The notes under the pieces: model-generated
What the model saw: the letters and a program-made list of their open reading frames with translations, nothing else
What the model was told of the DNA's origin: nothing
Database searches by the model: none
Program-made: the position numbers and the translations under genes
Origin: JBBQFI01 sp038237805
GTDB taxonomy: Bacteria > Verrucomicrobiota > Verrucomicrobiia > Chthoniobacterales > UBA10450
Assembly: GCA_038237805.1 (NCBI GenBank)
Contig: JBBRYI010000006.1
Coordinates: forward strand, 62,001 to 126,000
DNA length: 64,000 bases
Direction: 5' to 3'
In this document: positions 45,401 through 52,903 of the stretch, piece by piece
Layout of the letters: every line of letters starts with the position of its first letter
Position numbering within the stretch: position 1 is the first letter of the stretch

Positions 45401-47344
45401 AGTTCGAGCGTGGCTTATGATTCGCTTGGCCGGTTGAGCACGTCAGATAACCCGCTGGGGCATTTTGGCCGGACGTACGAATCCGATGTCACGTCCCGTT
45501 TGAAGACACTCACCTCACCGACGGGGCAGACTGCGAATTACACCTACTTTGATAACTTGCGCGATCGCCGGTTGCAAACACTGCAGGATTTGACCTCCAC
45601 TACAGCGAACATCAGCAAATTCGATTACACCTACGATGCCGAAGGCCAAATCTATCCCACTTGGATAAAGCAGCTCACCACGAGCCCGGGGATCACGAGT
45701 AATCTGACATACGATTCGGGCGATCAATTGACGGGTGTAACAAATACAACTCCTGGTAACCCATCAACGACATTCGCCTACGGTTACGATACAGCGGGCA
45801 ATCGAACTAGCGACAGCACGGCAACGTACACAATTAGCGACGTAAACCAGATCACGAACACCGGATACACTTACGACGCAAATGGCAATTTAACGGCTGA
45901 CGGAGTTAATACATACGTGTGGGACGCCGCTAATCGGTTGACTGGAATCGTCTATCCGGCTTCTGCGGGACGCAGTGACTTCACCTATGATGGGTTAGGA
46001 CGGAGGGTGAAGCTGCTTGAGAAAAATGGTTCAGGTCTTGTTCAGAAGACGAGTAACTTTATCTGGAGCGGTATGACGATCGCTGAGGAAAGAGATAGTA
46101 CCAACACTGTGATCAAGCGTTTCCTGCCCGAAGGCGTTCAGCTACCGACCGGTATCACACCCAACAACAAGCTCTATTATTCCAAAGATCACCTGGGCAG
46201 TGTGCGAAGCCTGACCAATGCAAATGGAACGATTCTCGATACCCTTGACTACGACGCGTACGGAGGCATTAGCCGCGCGCCGGTGCCGGCGAATGATACC
46301 TCAGGGGCCGGACCGGTATTAACGGTGGCCGCTTCGCGCATGACACATGGCAGCAGTGGAACGTTCGATGTGAATCTGCCGCTTAGTGCTGCGCCTGGGA
46401 TTGAGATGCGCAGCGGCCCCAGCTACACCGTCCTTCTAACCTTTGACCGGACGGTATTGTCGGCAACCAGCGTAACAGTCTCCTCGGGCGTAGGATCAGT
46501 GGCCAGCACGACTTTCAGCGGCAACACGGCAACGGTATCACTCAGCGGTGTGTCGGATCGGCAGACTATCACGCTGGAGTTGGATAACGTCGTCGGCGTA
46601 GTCGGCGTGAACACGAAGGTGTTAGTGAGTATGAGCGTGCTCGTGGGCGACGTAAACCAGAGCGGCGCGGTCACGATCGAGGACATTGCTCTCGTGACGG
46701 CCAACACAGGCATGGCACTGACCGGTTCGACCTTCAAGTACGACATCAACCATAACGGCTTGATTAACTCGACCGACATCACTCAGATTAAGGTGCTGGG
46801 GAGCCAGGGAAGCAGCCTCTATCCCGACTTCGCTTTCACCGGCCACTTCTACCACGCCCGCAGCGGACTCTATCTAGCTCCTTATCGGGCTTACAATCCA
46901 GCTATTGGAAGGTGGCTTAGTCGAGATCCAATCGGGGAACGCGACAACTTGAATCTATATTCGTATGTGGCTAACGACCCGATTGACTCGTGGGATCCAG
47001 ACGGTCTTGAGATAGCGGCTGCTGGCTCAGGAGTACCTACGCGCGGGTCCGGTTTTAGTCGACATGGAAGTTACTTAACTTTTACTATTTCTTGTCCCGT
47101 GGGCAGGAAGGTAGCAAATGTTGTTGTTCATTACGATCAATTGGCAGGTGTGCTTGAAACCTCGATCGATCCTAGTAGCCCAACGCCCCGATCAATCGAC
47201 GGGATTAACTGTTCTGGAATGTCCGTAACAGTAACCACTTGGATGCGAACTCGATATGCCAGCTATATTTGGGGGAGCTATCGCAACGTACAAGCTTATG
47301 TGAACTACACATTCTTGTCGTTTGATTGTGTCTGCTGCCAATAG
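42461..47344 (+). CDS. Secreted RHS/YD-repeat protein with inserted cohesin/dockerin-like segment
   Basis: About 1627 residues. Sec signal peptide (LWIIRGLALAMLWLVVHTAEA) after a 19-residue charged start, an N-terminal region with several Cys, then YD repeats from about 340 to 1250 (for example YDANGNLTADG, FTYDGLGRRVKLLEK) forming the RHS shell. The core end is split: YYSKDHLGSVRSL and LDYDAYGG (about 1240-1275) are separated from FAFTGHFYHARSGLYLAPYR and IGRWLSRDP (about 1455-1495) by a beta-rich segment and a dockerin-like pair (DVNQSGAVTIEDI, DINHNGLINSTDI). The last about 115 residues after DPDG are an unrecognised Cys-containing tip ending CVCCQ. Such tips are often toxins, but here that is inference. 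Confidence 0.9.
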   Translation: MTRSTHDSPTSGRKSSVPALWIIRGLALAMLWLVVHTAEASRVVWTGLHDIRCGYPQHNCGTSAGHVYLNIHWAGITLGDIYYIYNDRGELMAQQAIGSPSGTAVIDRGSYTMCDCLPGTYEVLDLIAVRAAGYNFGRVLPASGGEILNGVVMPGMNCTEGCPGGPTNEIYVDIYLGTAIPSTHVKPCDSKEGGDQCKSCAGGMARYSVHSMLASLNIEDTPVGYSPPRGPAVNFTVTYNQRDADLPPSATFSNLGSKWSFNWLSYVTDNPRTQLASLPAAFLTVPGGGTEKYLFDSGTQTFSRDPQSHAILVRIPPGTSTPDGSYERQLPDGSKQVFAQSDSATSYPRKFFMTQWIDPSGNAVTIQYLPNSTKIDKIIDGVGNPPTQFYYEDANNPYRITKVTDPFNRSAILGYTNGQLTSITDPVGIVSQFHYVPGTDFIDSLTTPYGTTTFTTGESGTNRWIEITDPEGGKERVEYRDNAPGISATEASVPTGFASANTALNVANSFYWSKKAMQLYPPVNGVPDYTKAKISHWLYNSDGTVSGILGSEKAPLENRVWHSYEGQVDQTHVGTHANPIKTARVLDDGTTQLWQYEYNNALAKMTKSTDPGSRVTSYDYDPDNNIDLLMVRQTTGSNNELLRTMTYSQHKVVTDKDAAGKTTIYEYNGFGQITKVKNARNEETSYVYGPATGVPTGYLSSVSSPTYNGVSAETKFTYDSANRVRTVTNVPDNYTVTTDYDNLDRPITVAYPDGTTQQSEYKQDFGQADPGKNILDLTKTIDRRGRQTVRHYNRNRQLDSLTEPFGSNSTRTTSYEWCTCGSLTGITDPRGKITKFDHDLQRRVISKTFGYGTPSATTVSYAYENTTSRLKSMTDAKSQRTNYQYWLDDTLQQISYTNIAGQPLSPPTPSVSFTYDTNYNRVATMVDGTGTTSYSYYQITTTPPLGAGQLQTVDGPLANDVITYGYDELGRITSQSINGVSSSVAYDSLGRLSTSDNPLGHFGRTYESDVTSRLKTLTSPTGQTANYTYFDNLRDRRLQTLQDLTSTTANISKFDYTYDAEGQIYPTWIKQLTTSPGITSNLTYDSGDQLTGVTNTTPGNPSTTFAYGYDTAGNRTSDSTATYTISDVNQITNTGYTYDANGNLTADGVNTYVWDAANRLTGIVYPASAGRSDFTYDGLGRRVKLLEKNGSGLVQKTSNFIWSGMTIAEERDSTNTVIKRFLPEGVQLPTGITPNNKLYYSKDHLGSVRSLTNANGTILDTLDYDAYGGISRAPVPANDTSGAGPVLTVAASRMTHGSSGTFDVNLPLSAAPGIEMRSGPSYTVLLTFDRTVLSATSVTVSSGVGSVASTTFSGNTATVSLSGVSDRQTITLELDNVVGVVGVNTKVLVSMSVLVGDVNQSGAVTIEDIALVTANTGMALTGSTFKYDINHNGLINSTDITQIKVLGSQGSSLYPDFAFTGHFYHARSGLYLAPYRAYNPAIGRWLSRDPIGERDNLNLYSYVANDPIDSWDPDGLEIAAAGSGVPTRGSGFSRHGSYLTFTISCPVGRKVANVVVHYDQLAGVLETSIDPSSPTPRSIDGINCSGMSVTVTTWMRTRYASYIWGSYRNVQAYVNYTFLSFDCVCCQ
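45770..46932 (+). repeat. RHS cassette repeat, copy 1 (in the full-length gene)
   Basis: About 1.16 kb that recurs at 47929-49087 with most bases identical, covering the last YD repeats, the cohesin/dockerin-like insert and the core end. The copies diverge sharply after the G-R-W-L core motif, where the tips begin. Confidence 0.9.
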
Positions 47345-47349
47345 TAGCC

Positions 47350-47883
47350 ATGTTGCTTCCTAGTGATCCGGTTGACTGGCTTGCCTTTGCTTTAAGAATA
47401 AAGTGGATTCTCGCAGCTTTCCTTTTATTTTTATGTCTCCTTCTGTTAAAGCAACATGTAAAAGTCCTGAAGGATAACGGTTTTCTCTACATTATCTTGG
47501 TTGTAACTACGTTCTTACTCGCAATTTGCATCGGTAGAATGGTAACTGGGAAGGAAATGTTGCTCACGCTGTTGGGTTCTGAAGACGATCAAACAGCTGA
47601 ACGCTCTTATAAGCAGCTTGAGGGCAAAGTATCGACGTCGTGGGTTCTTCGACGCATAAATGATAAAAGCGAGGAAGCAAATGTTCGGTTTTATTTGTGT
47701 CGCATGCTGGCAAGTGTATCGACCGACGCGTCAAAAAAGCTCGATGCTATAGACAGGGTCAATTCTGATCCGTTAGCACCACGTTTTATCGGTCGCAACA
47801 CGTTGAATCATGACATTGAACAGATCCCTAAGCCTGTTACGACGCGTCATATCGTCGAATATTATTACTCACGCAGAAAGTGA
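47350..47883 (+). CDS. Two-helix membrane protein, candidate immunity partner of RHS tip 1
   Basis: 177 residues. Two membrane helices (IKWILAAFLLFLCLLLL and FLYIILVVTTFLLAICIG), then a soluble helical domain of about 110 residues (EDDQTAERSYKQLEGKV, FYLCRMLASVSTDASKKLD). ATG 47350 is six bases after the RHS stop. Position directly behind a variable tip and before a displaced tip is the classic place for an immunity gene. No family recognised, so the role is inference. Confidence 0.6.
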   Translation: MLLPSDPVDWLAFALRIKWILAAFLLFLCLLLLKQHVKVLKDNGFLYIILVVTTFLLAICIGRMVTGKEMLLTLLGSEDDQTAERSYKQLEGKVSTSWVLRRINDKSEEANVRFYLCRMLASVSTDASKKLDAIDRVNSDPLAPRFIGRNTLNHDIEQIPKPVTTRHIVEYYYSRRK

Positions 47884-47899
47884 CCACGCCGCAGTAAAT

Positions 47900-49636
47900 T
47901 TGTTGCAGTCCGACTTACATGTTGCGACAACTTTCGCCTACGGCGACGATGCAGCGGGCAATCGAACTAGCGACAGCACCGCGACGTACACAATTAACGA
48001 TGTAAACCAGATCACCAATACCGGATACACTTACGATGCAAATGGGAATCTCACCGCTGACGGGGTTAATACATACGTGTGGGACGCCGCCAATCGGTTG
48101 ACCGCGGTCGTTTATCCAAGTTCTGCTGGACGGACTGACTTCACCTATGACGGGTTGGGGCGGAGGGTGAAGCTGCTTGAGAAAAACGGCGCAGGCACGG
48201 TGCAGAAGACAAGCAACTTTATCTGGAGCGGCATGACGATCACTGAGGAAAGAGATAGCACCAACACTGTGATCAAGCGCTTCCTACCCGAAGGAGTTCA
48301 GCTACCTACCGGTATCACGCCCAACAACAAGCTCTATTATTCTAAAGATCACCTGGGCAGTGTCCGAAGCTTGAGCAACTCAAACGGGACCATTCTCGAC
48401 ACGCTCGATTACGACGTGTACGGAGGCATTAGCCGCGCGCCGGTGCCGGCGAACGATACCTCAGGCGCTGGGCCGGTATTAACCCTGGCCGCTTCGCGCA
48501 TGACCCAAGGCACGGGAACCTTCGACGCAAATCTGCCGCTTAGTGGCGCGCCCGGGATTGAGATGCGCAGTGGCGGCAGCTACAGCGTCCTTCTAACCTT
48601 TGACCGGACCGTATTGTCGGCAACCAGCGTAACAGTTGCCTCCGGTGTCGGATCAGTGGCTAGCACGAGTTTTAGCGGGAACACGGCAACGATATCACTC
48701 AGTGGTGTATCCGATCGGCAGACGATCACGCTCGAGTTGGATAACATCATTGGAGTAGTAGGCGTAAACACGAAGGTGCTGATAAGCATGAGCGTGCTCG
48801 TGGGTGATGTGAACCAGAGCGGCGCGGTCACGATCGAGGACATTGCTCTCGTGACGGCGAACACAGGGGTGGCCGTGACCGGTTCGACCTTCAAATACGA
48901 CATCAATCACAACGGCGCGATCAACTCGAGCGACATCTCTCAGATAAAGGTGTTGGGGAGCCAGGGAAGCAGCCTCTATCCCGACTTCGCTTTCACCGGC
49001 CACTTCTACCACGCCCGTAGTGGGCTCTATCTCGCACCTTATCGCGCTTACAATCCAATCATCGGCAGATGGCTCACCAGAGACCCACTGAAGGACGCTG
49101 AATTTCGCGATGGGCCAAACCTGTATGTCTACGTTGGCAATAATCCGCTAGGTGGTCTTGATCCGCTCGGCCTTCTAAAGATATACGGAAACTGGTGTGG
49201 TCCAAATTGGACGGGCAGACGACAAGAGCCATATAGCCCACAAACCCGCGCATACTATGCTCCGCCCATAGATGGTTTGGATGCAGCATGCACAAAGCAC
49301 GACATCTGTTACTACAAGTGTCGACAAGCCTTTCCATGCGATCCGGATCGGCGAAGTCGCTGCTTCAGAAGTTGTGACGATCAATTAAGTAATGCGGCGT
49401 ACGCAATTGGCGGTTTTTGGGGGAACGTAATTGGAGCCGCTATCGATCGTCCCGGAAAGCGCGATCCGGAGCCGAATGATCCCTCGTGTTCCTGTGAAAA
49501 ACAAATAATACAGTCGCTGGCAAGATTGGTTTTCGTCTCAGCGCTGTTCATTTTTTGGGTTTTGTATTATTGTCGCTGTACATCTGGAACTCAACTGATC
49601 CGCAAGCGCCCTTACTCTGGGGCGTGTTTGCGGTGA
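47900..49636 (+). CDS. Displaced RHS tip with phospholipase A2-like domain
   Basis: About 578 residues without signal peptide or N-terminal RHS shell; the frame is open back to 47810, and TTG 47900 is a nominal start, so it may be a silent cassette. It repeats the last 390 residues of the upstream RHS core, including the cohesin/dockerin-like insert, to IGRWLTRDP. Then a new tip: YGNWCGPNW (calcium-loop-like) and DGLDAACTKHDICYYKC, matching the phospholipase A2 Cys-x-x-His-Asp-x-Cys-Tyr active site. Cys-rich follow-on (CDPDRRSRCFRSC) suits disulfides. The last about 35 residues are a hydrophobic stretch that may reflect a frame slip. Confidence 0.8.
   Translation: MLQSDLHVATTFAYGDDAAGNRTSDSTATYTINDVNQITNTGYTYDANGNLTADGVNTYVWDAANRLTAVVYPSSAGRTDFTYDGLGRRVKLLEKNGAGTVQKTSNFIWSGMTITEERDSTNTVIKRFLPEGVQLPTGITPNNKLYYSKDHLGSVRSLSNSNGTILDTLDYDVYGGISRAPVPANDTSGAGPVLTLAASRMTQGTGTFDANLPLSGAPGIEMRSGGSYSVLLTFDRTVLSATSVTVASGVGSVASTSFSGNTATISLSGVSDRQTITLELDNIIGVVGVNTKVLISMSVLVGDVNQSGAVTIEDIALVTANTGVAVTGSTFKYDINHNGAINSSDISQIKVLGSQGSSLYPDFAFTGHFYHARSGLYLAPYRAYNPIIGRWLTRDPLKDAEFRDGPNLYVYVGNNPLGGLDPLGLLKIYGNWCGPNWTGRRQEPYSPQTRAYYAPPIDGLDAACTKHDICYYKCRQAFPCDPDRRSRCFRSCDDQLSNAAYAIGGFWGNVIGAAIDRPGKRDPEPNDPSCSCEKQIIQSLARLVFVSALFIFWVLYYCRCTSGTQLIRKRPYSGACLR
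47929..49087 (+). repeat. RHS cassette repeat, copy 2
   Basis: Direct repeat of 45770-46932. Gives ample homology for recombination that would swap tip 1 for the phospholipase-like tip. Confidence 0.9.
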
Positions 49637-49821
49637 TCGATTTTCCTCTGAGTCTGCTTTATTTCTTCGCTCGAAACTTTCGCTTTCATTCGATCGTGGG
49701 AGAGTCGTGGTTCGCGCAAATTCTATCATTTCCCCATCTCGTTCATGGCCTTTTGGGAACAATTTGGTGGTACTTGTTGCCTCGGCTTCTCACATCGCGG
49801 CGATTAGGCGGAATATGGTAA
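49555..49821 (+). CDS. Small membrane protein, candidate immunity partner of the phospholipase-like tip
   Basis: 88 residues from TTG 49555, with two to three hydrophobic segments (LWGVFAVIDFPLSLLYFF, LVHGLLGTIWWYLLPRLL). It overlaps the 3' end of the tip gene in another frame. The tip's own last hydrophobic residues (LARLVFVSALFIF) join smoothly to this frame across a run of six T (49551-49556). So the true gene may begin further left with a base lost or gained there. No family recognised. Confidence 0.4.
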   Translation: MGFVLLSLYIWNSTDPQAPLLWGVFAVIDFPLSLLYFFARNFRFHSIVGESWFAQILSFPHLVHGLLGTIWWYLLPRLLTSRRLGGIW

Positions 49822-49849
49822 GTGTTTAATTGTATTCAACGGTCCAACG

Positions 49850-49981
49850 ATTGTAGGGGCGTTGTTCAAAAGACGAGCAACGACGTCTGGAGTGGCATGA
49901 CAATCGCCGAAGAAAGAGATAACTCCAACACGGTCGTAAAGCGCTTTCTATCCGAAGGAGTTCAGCTTGCCACAGGTGGCC
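49850..49981 (+). pseudogene. Third RHS cassette, left fragment
   Basis: Encodes VQKTSNDVWSGMTIAEERD and FLSEGVQLATGG, matching the same stretch in the two upstream cassettes. It is cut at 49982 by the insertion element; the right part resumes at 50801. Confidence 0.85.
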
Positions 49982-50800
49982 TGACCCCAAAAGCTGGACA
50001 GGTTATAAGTGTAGTTCTGTCCTTAAAAGAGTGATGTGACCTTATCCCGATCTCTGGACAGAACTGAGGTTTAGTTTTCGATCAGTAGCAGCTCTCGATT
50101 TTCGTTGTTGTTTTCTCTCCGCGCAGTGCTCGCCGCAAACGCAGCCGGAGGCAAGTTTGCAAGAGCACTGTGCGGGCGTTCGGTATTGTAATCCTTTCGC
50201 CAAATTTGGAGTTTGTCACGCGCATCCTCGATCGACCAAAAGAGATGCAGGTTGAGGTATTCATCGCGGAGCCGGCTGTTCAAGGATTCGATAAGCCATT
50301 TTCGACAGGCCGACCCGGCCGGATAAAATCCAGCTTCACCTGGTTGTGGTACGCCCAAGCGTCAACTGCCCGCGAGCAAAACTCCGTTCCATTGTCCACC
50401 GTGATCGATTTGGGGTAGCCCCTCAACTCAATCACGCCTTGCAGGCTCTCTACCACTTGCTCTCCCGACATGTGATGGCCACCTCCAATTTGAGGCACTC
50501 GCGCGTAAACTGGTCAATGATCGTGAGAGTGCGGAAGTAGCGTCCGCCTTCCAAACGTTCGCTCATAAAGTCCATCGACCAGCGCTCGTTAGGGGGGAGA
50601 GGCTTTCTCAACTGGTCCACGGTTGGCACTGGCCAGCTTGCGCCGCTTCTTGCTGCGCATCTCCAAGCCAAGCTCGCGGTAAAGTCGGTAGACCAGCTTC
50701 TTGCCCACCGCCTTCGTGGCATTTTCTCTCCTCCTTTTCGGAGAGCTTCTACCAGTCAAAAACTAAAATTCCCACCGTCCAGTTTTACGGGACAAGGTCA
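49982..50800. mobile_element. Degraded IS3-family insertion, possibly nested ends
   Basis: A core element at 50037-50800 has ends TGACCTTATCCCG...CTGGACAG and, inverted at the right, TGACCTTGTCCCG...CTGGACGG, sharing TTTAGTTTT-type sequence further in. Another end-like sequence, TGACCCCAAAAGCTGGACAG, begins at 49982, so two insertion events or a decayed duplicate are likely. At about 0.8 kb it is short for IS3 and orfA is missing. It replaced the middle of the third RHS cassette. Confidence 0.75.
50071..50722 (-). pseudogene. IS3-family transposase orfB, multiply frameshifted
   Basis: DDE integrase pieces in three frames: NERWSMDFMSERL and TLTIIDQFTREC (first Asp), ITVDNGTEFCSRAVDAWAY and FIRPGRPVENG (second Asp), and ESLNSRLRDEYLN with YNTERPHSALANLPP (Glu region and C terminus). 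At least two frameshifts, near 50490 and 50300, make it inactive. Confidence 0.88.
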
Positions 50801-51024
50801 GCAGATGGATCAGACGCGATCCGATCGCCGAGAATGAAGGGATTAATTTGTATGGCTATGTGGAGAATGATCCCCTTAACAGAAGGGGAAGGATGGGGTC
50901 GCGTCTTAAATATTTTGATATTCCGACTTCTCAAACAACATCAAATAAATCACTTTTCCTAGGATTTGTTTCTTGCGGAATCTGTTTTGAATCAGCGCCA
51001 GTCGATCGCTACTCGTTAGGCTGA
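50801..51024 (+). pseudogene. Third RHS cassette, right fragment with short tip
   Basis: Resumes at G-R-W-I-R-R-D-P-I, then NLYGYVENDPLNRRGRMG and a tip of about 35 residues (FDIPTSQTTSNKSLFLGFVS) to a stop at 51024, whose last codons are a copy of the CTCGTTAGGC motif. It has a tip different from the other two. It overlaps the end of the opposite-strand gene by a few bases. Confidence 0.8.
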
Positions 51025-52047
51025 GCGGAGGCCGGGGTCGAAATGACTTCGCACATGGTCGACGATTTGGGCGACATGTTCTAGTTTGAAGGCGCCATGG
51101 CCTTTTATTTTTCCGGCGACAGCGAACTCGCGGACGCGACGCAGTTGTCCACTTTTCCAGACCCACGCGCTTGAATTGTAGGGACCGACACGGAGCGGAT
51201 CGCTCCAGGTGTGAATGGAGATGAGCCGATCGTTAATCGCAGCGGCAATATGCATCGGACCGCTGTCGACGCTGATAGTGAACTGCGCGGTGCGGATGAG
51301 ATGGACCAGTTGCAGCAGCGTTGTTTGATTCGCGAGATTCAGGCAGTTGTCCGGCGGGGAGAATTTGCGGTGCGTTTGCCCCACCAGAATTACGCGCATT
51401 GGTGCAAAGGCCTGACAGAATTCTTTGATGATCGCATTCGACAGCGATTTGCGCCGGCCGCGGGCATAAGGATGAAGAAGAATGAAAGGAGAATCGTCCT
51501 CGAAACGCGGCAAGGCATCACCCGTCGGGAGCGGAAAGCGTAACTCTCGAGGGATCGGTGCGCCGAACGCTTCGGCAAGTTTCAGATAACGCTCGACCGC
51601 ATGCGCGCGGCGATCCACGCGCGCGACTTTATCGTAAAAGAAGCGTGAGCCTTCACGCGCGTCGCTCATGCCAAAAATTTCGCGGGCCAAGCTGCTGCGA
51701 GCGATGAATGCGCTGCGCAATAAACCCTGGAAATCGAGAGCAGCATCGGGTTTAAGGCGGCGCGTTTTCTTTCTCCAGCGGAGCAGATTGAGTGCGGCGC
51801 CGGGCCCGCGAAATTCTCCACGCGGAAAAATGTGAACGTGATTGACGTCGCGATTGCCGCGTAACAGCGGTGCCCATTCGGGATTGATCACCCAGGTGAT
51901 TTGCGCGGTCGGATTGGCGTCACGAATTGCCGCGACTGCGGGCAGGGTATGAACGATATCGCCGAGCGAACTCGGCTTGATGATGAGAATGGATTTCAGA
52001 TTTAGAGGAAGAGGAAGAGGAAGGAAAAGGCGGAACTCAACGACCAA
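51016..52047 (-). CDS. Glycosyltransferase family 9 (heptosyltransferase-like)
   Basis: 343 residues. ADP-heptose:LPS heptosyltransferase family: SILIIKPSSLGDIVHTLPAV, DFQGLLRSAFIAR, FILLHPYARGRRKSLSN, and the sugar-nucleotide site VDSGPMHIAAAINDRLISIH. Probably builds lipopolysaccharide core or another surface glycan at the inner membrane. TTG 52047 overlaps the phosphoesterase stop by 11 bp. Residues 6-16 (RLFLPLPLPLN) come from a GAGGAA hexamer repeat and precede the family's real start, so the N terminus is uncertain. Confidence 0.9.
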   Translation of the reverse strand: MVVEFRLFLPLPLPLNLKSILIIKPSSLGDIVHTLPAVAAIRDANPTAQITWVINPEWAPLLRGNRDVNHVHIFPRGEFRGPGAALNLLRWRKKTRRLKPDAALDFQGLLRSAFIARSSLAREIFGMSDAREGSRFFYDKVARVDRRAHAVERYLKLAEAFGAPIPRELRFPLPTGDALPRFEDDSPFILLHPYARGRRKSLSNAIIKEFCQAFAPMRVILVGQTHRKFSPPDNCLNLANQTTLLQLVHLIRTAQFTISVDSGPMHIAAAINDRLISIHTWSDPLRVGPYNSSAWVWKSGQLRRVREFAVAGKIKGHGAFKLEHVAQIVDHVRSHFDPGLRSA

Positions 52048-52759
52048 TGCCTAACCGATCGGCGAGAAGTCGCGGCAGGCCCGCTTTCAATATTTTTTTC
52101 TGCGCCGTGGCGAGATCGTATTTTACACGGCGTTGCTCCACCACATTTTTTTCCGTGTCGTAGATGCAATAAGCGGCGCGCCAGTCGCCGTCACGCGGCT
52201 GGCCGACGCTGCCTGCGTTAATGAAATATTTCTTTCCGGGCTCGATCATAAGCAGGTCGGATCGGACGCGCCGCACTCCGTCGTCGCGCACGTAAGCGAC
52301 TGGAAAATGCGTGTGACCAAAAAAACAAACGGTGCTGTGCTGGTAGGTAAAACTGGCGGCAGCATCGAGATTATTCAGGACATAACCCCATTGCCCCGGC
52401 GTATCGAGGGTTGCGTGCACAATAGTGAAATCACGCACTTGTCGCAGGAGACGCAGCCCGCGCAGCCATTCCTTATCGGCATCAGTGAGATTTTCGCGGG
52501 TCCAGTTGATGGCGTGCTCGGCCAGTTCGTTGAATCCATGCGAAGGCTCGAGAAGCGATGCCTGTTCGTCGTGATTTCCCTTGATCACGGGGCACTCGAG
52601 GTCATGGACAAGTTTGACGCACTCATGCGGGTTGGCGTTATAGCCGACAACGTCCCCGAGGCAGACGAAGTGTGAGCAAGCGGACGCGCGCGCGTCGGCA
52701 AGCGCAGCTTCGCTGGCCTCGAGATTGCCATGGAGATCACTAAGAATCGCGAAGCGCAT
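52037..52759 (-). CDS. Metallophosphoesterase (YfcE/calcineurin-like)
   Basis: 240 residues. Di-metal phosphoesterase motifs in order: AILSDLHGNLEA, CLGDVVGYNANP, VIKGNHDE, FTIVHATLD, FFGHTHFPVAY, INAGSVGQPRDGD. Small soluble enzyme; substrate unknown. Followed with overlap by the GT9 gene, so the two are co-expressed. Confidence 0.92.
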   Translation of the reverse strand: MRFAILSDLHGNLEASEAALADARASACSHFVCLGDVVGYNANPHECVKLVHDLECPVIKGNHDEQASLLEPSHGFNELAEHAINWTRENLTDADKEWLRGLRLLRQVRDFTIVHATLDTPGQWGYVLNNLDAAASFTYQHSTVCFFGHTHFPVAYVRDDGVRRVRSDLLMIEPGKKYFINAGSVGQPRDGDWRAAYCIYDTEKNVVEQRRVKYDLATAQKKILKAGLPRLLADRLGIGR

Positions 52760-52785
52760 TAGGTGTAACTGGTGTTAGCAGAGAC

Positions 52786-52871
52786 GTTGTAGCTGCCGCC
52801 GTCACTGGCGGCAGAGGGAAAGGTTTCCCAAACACGGCAGGTCTGCCGCTGAGGACAGCGGCAGCTACAAC
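52786..52871. repeat. Family D palindromic repeat
   Basis: GTTGTAGCTGCCGCCGTCAC and GACAGCGGCAGCTACAAC arms with two inner hairpins. Same general design as family A but different sequence. It lies between two minus-strand genes. Confidence 0.72.
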
Positions 52872-52903
52872 AGCAGCGCAAGCTACAACGCAGACGCCAA
52901 CGC

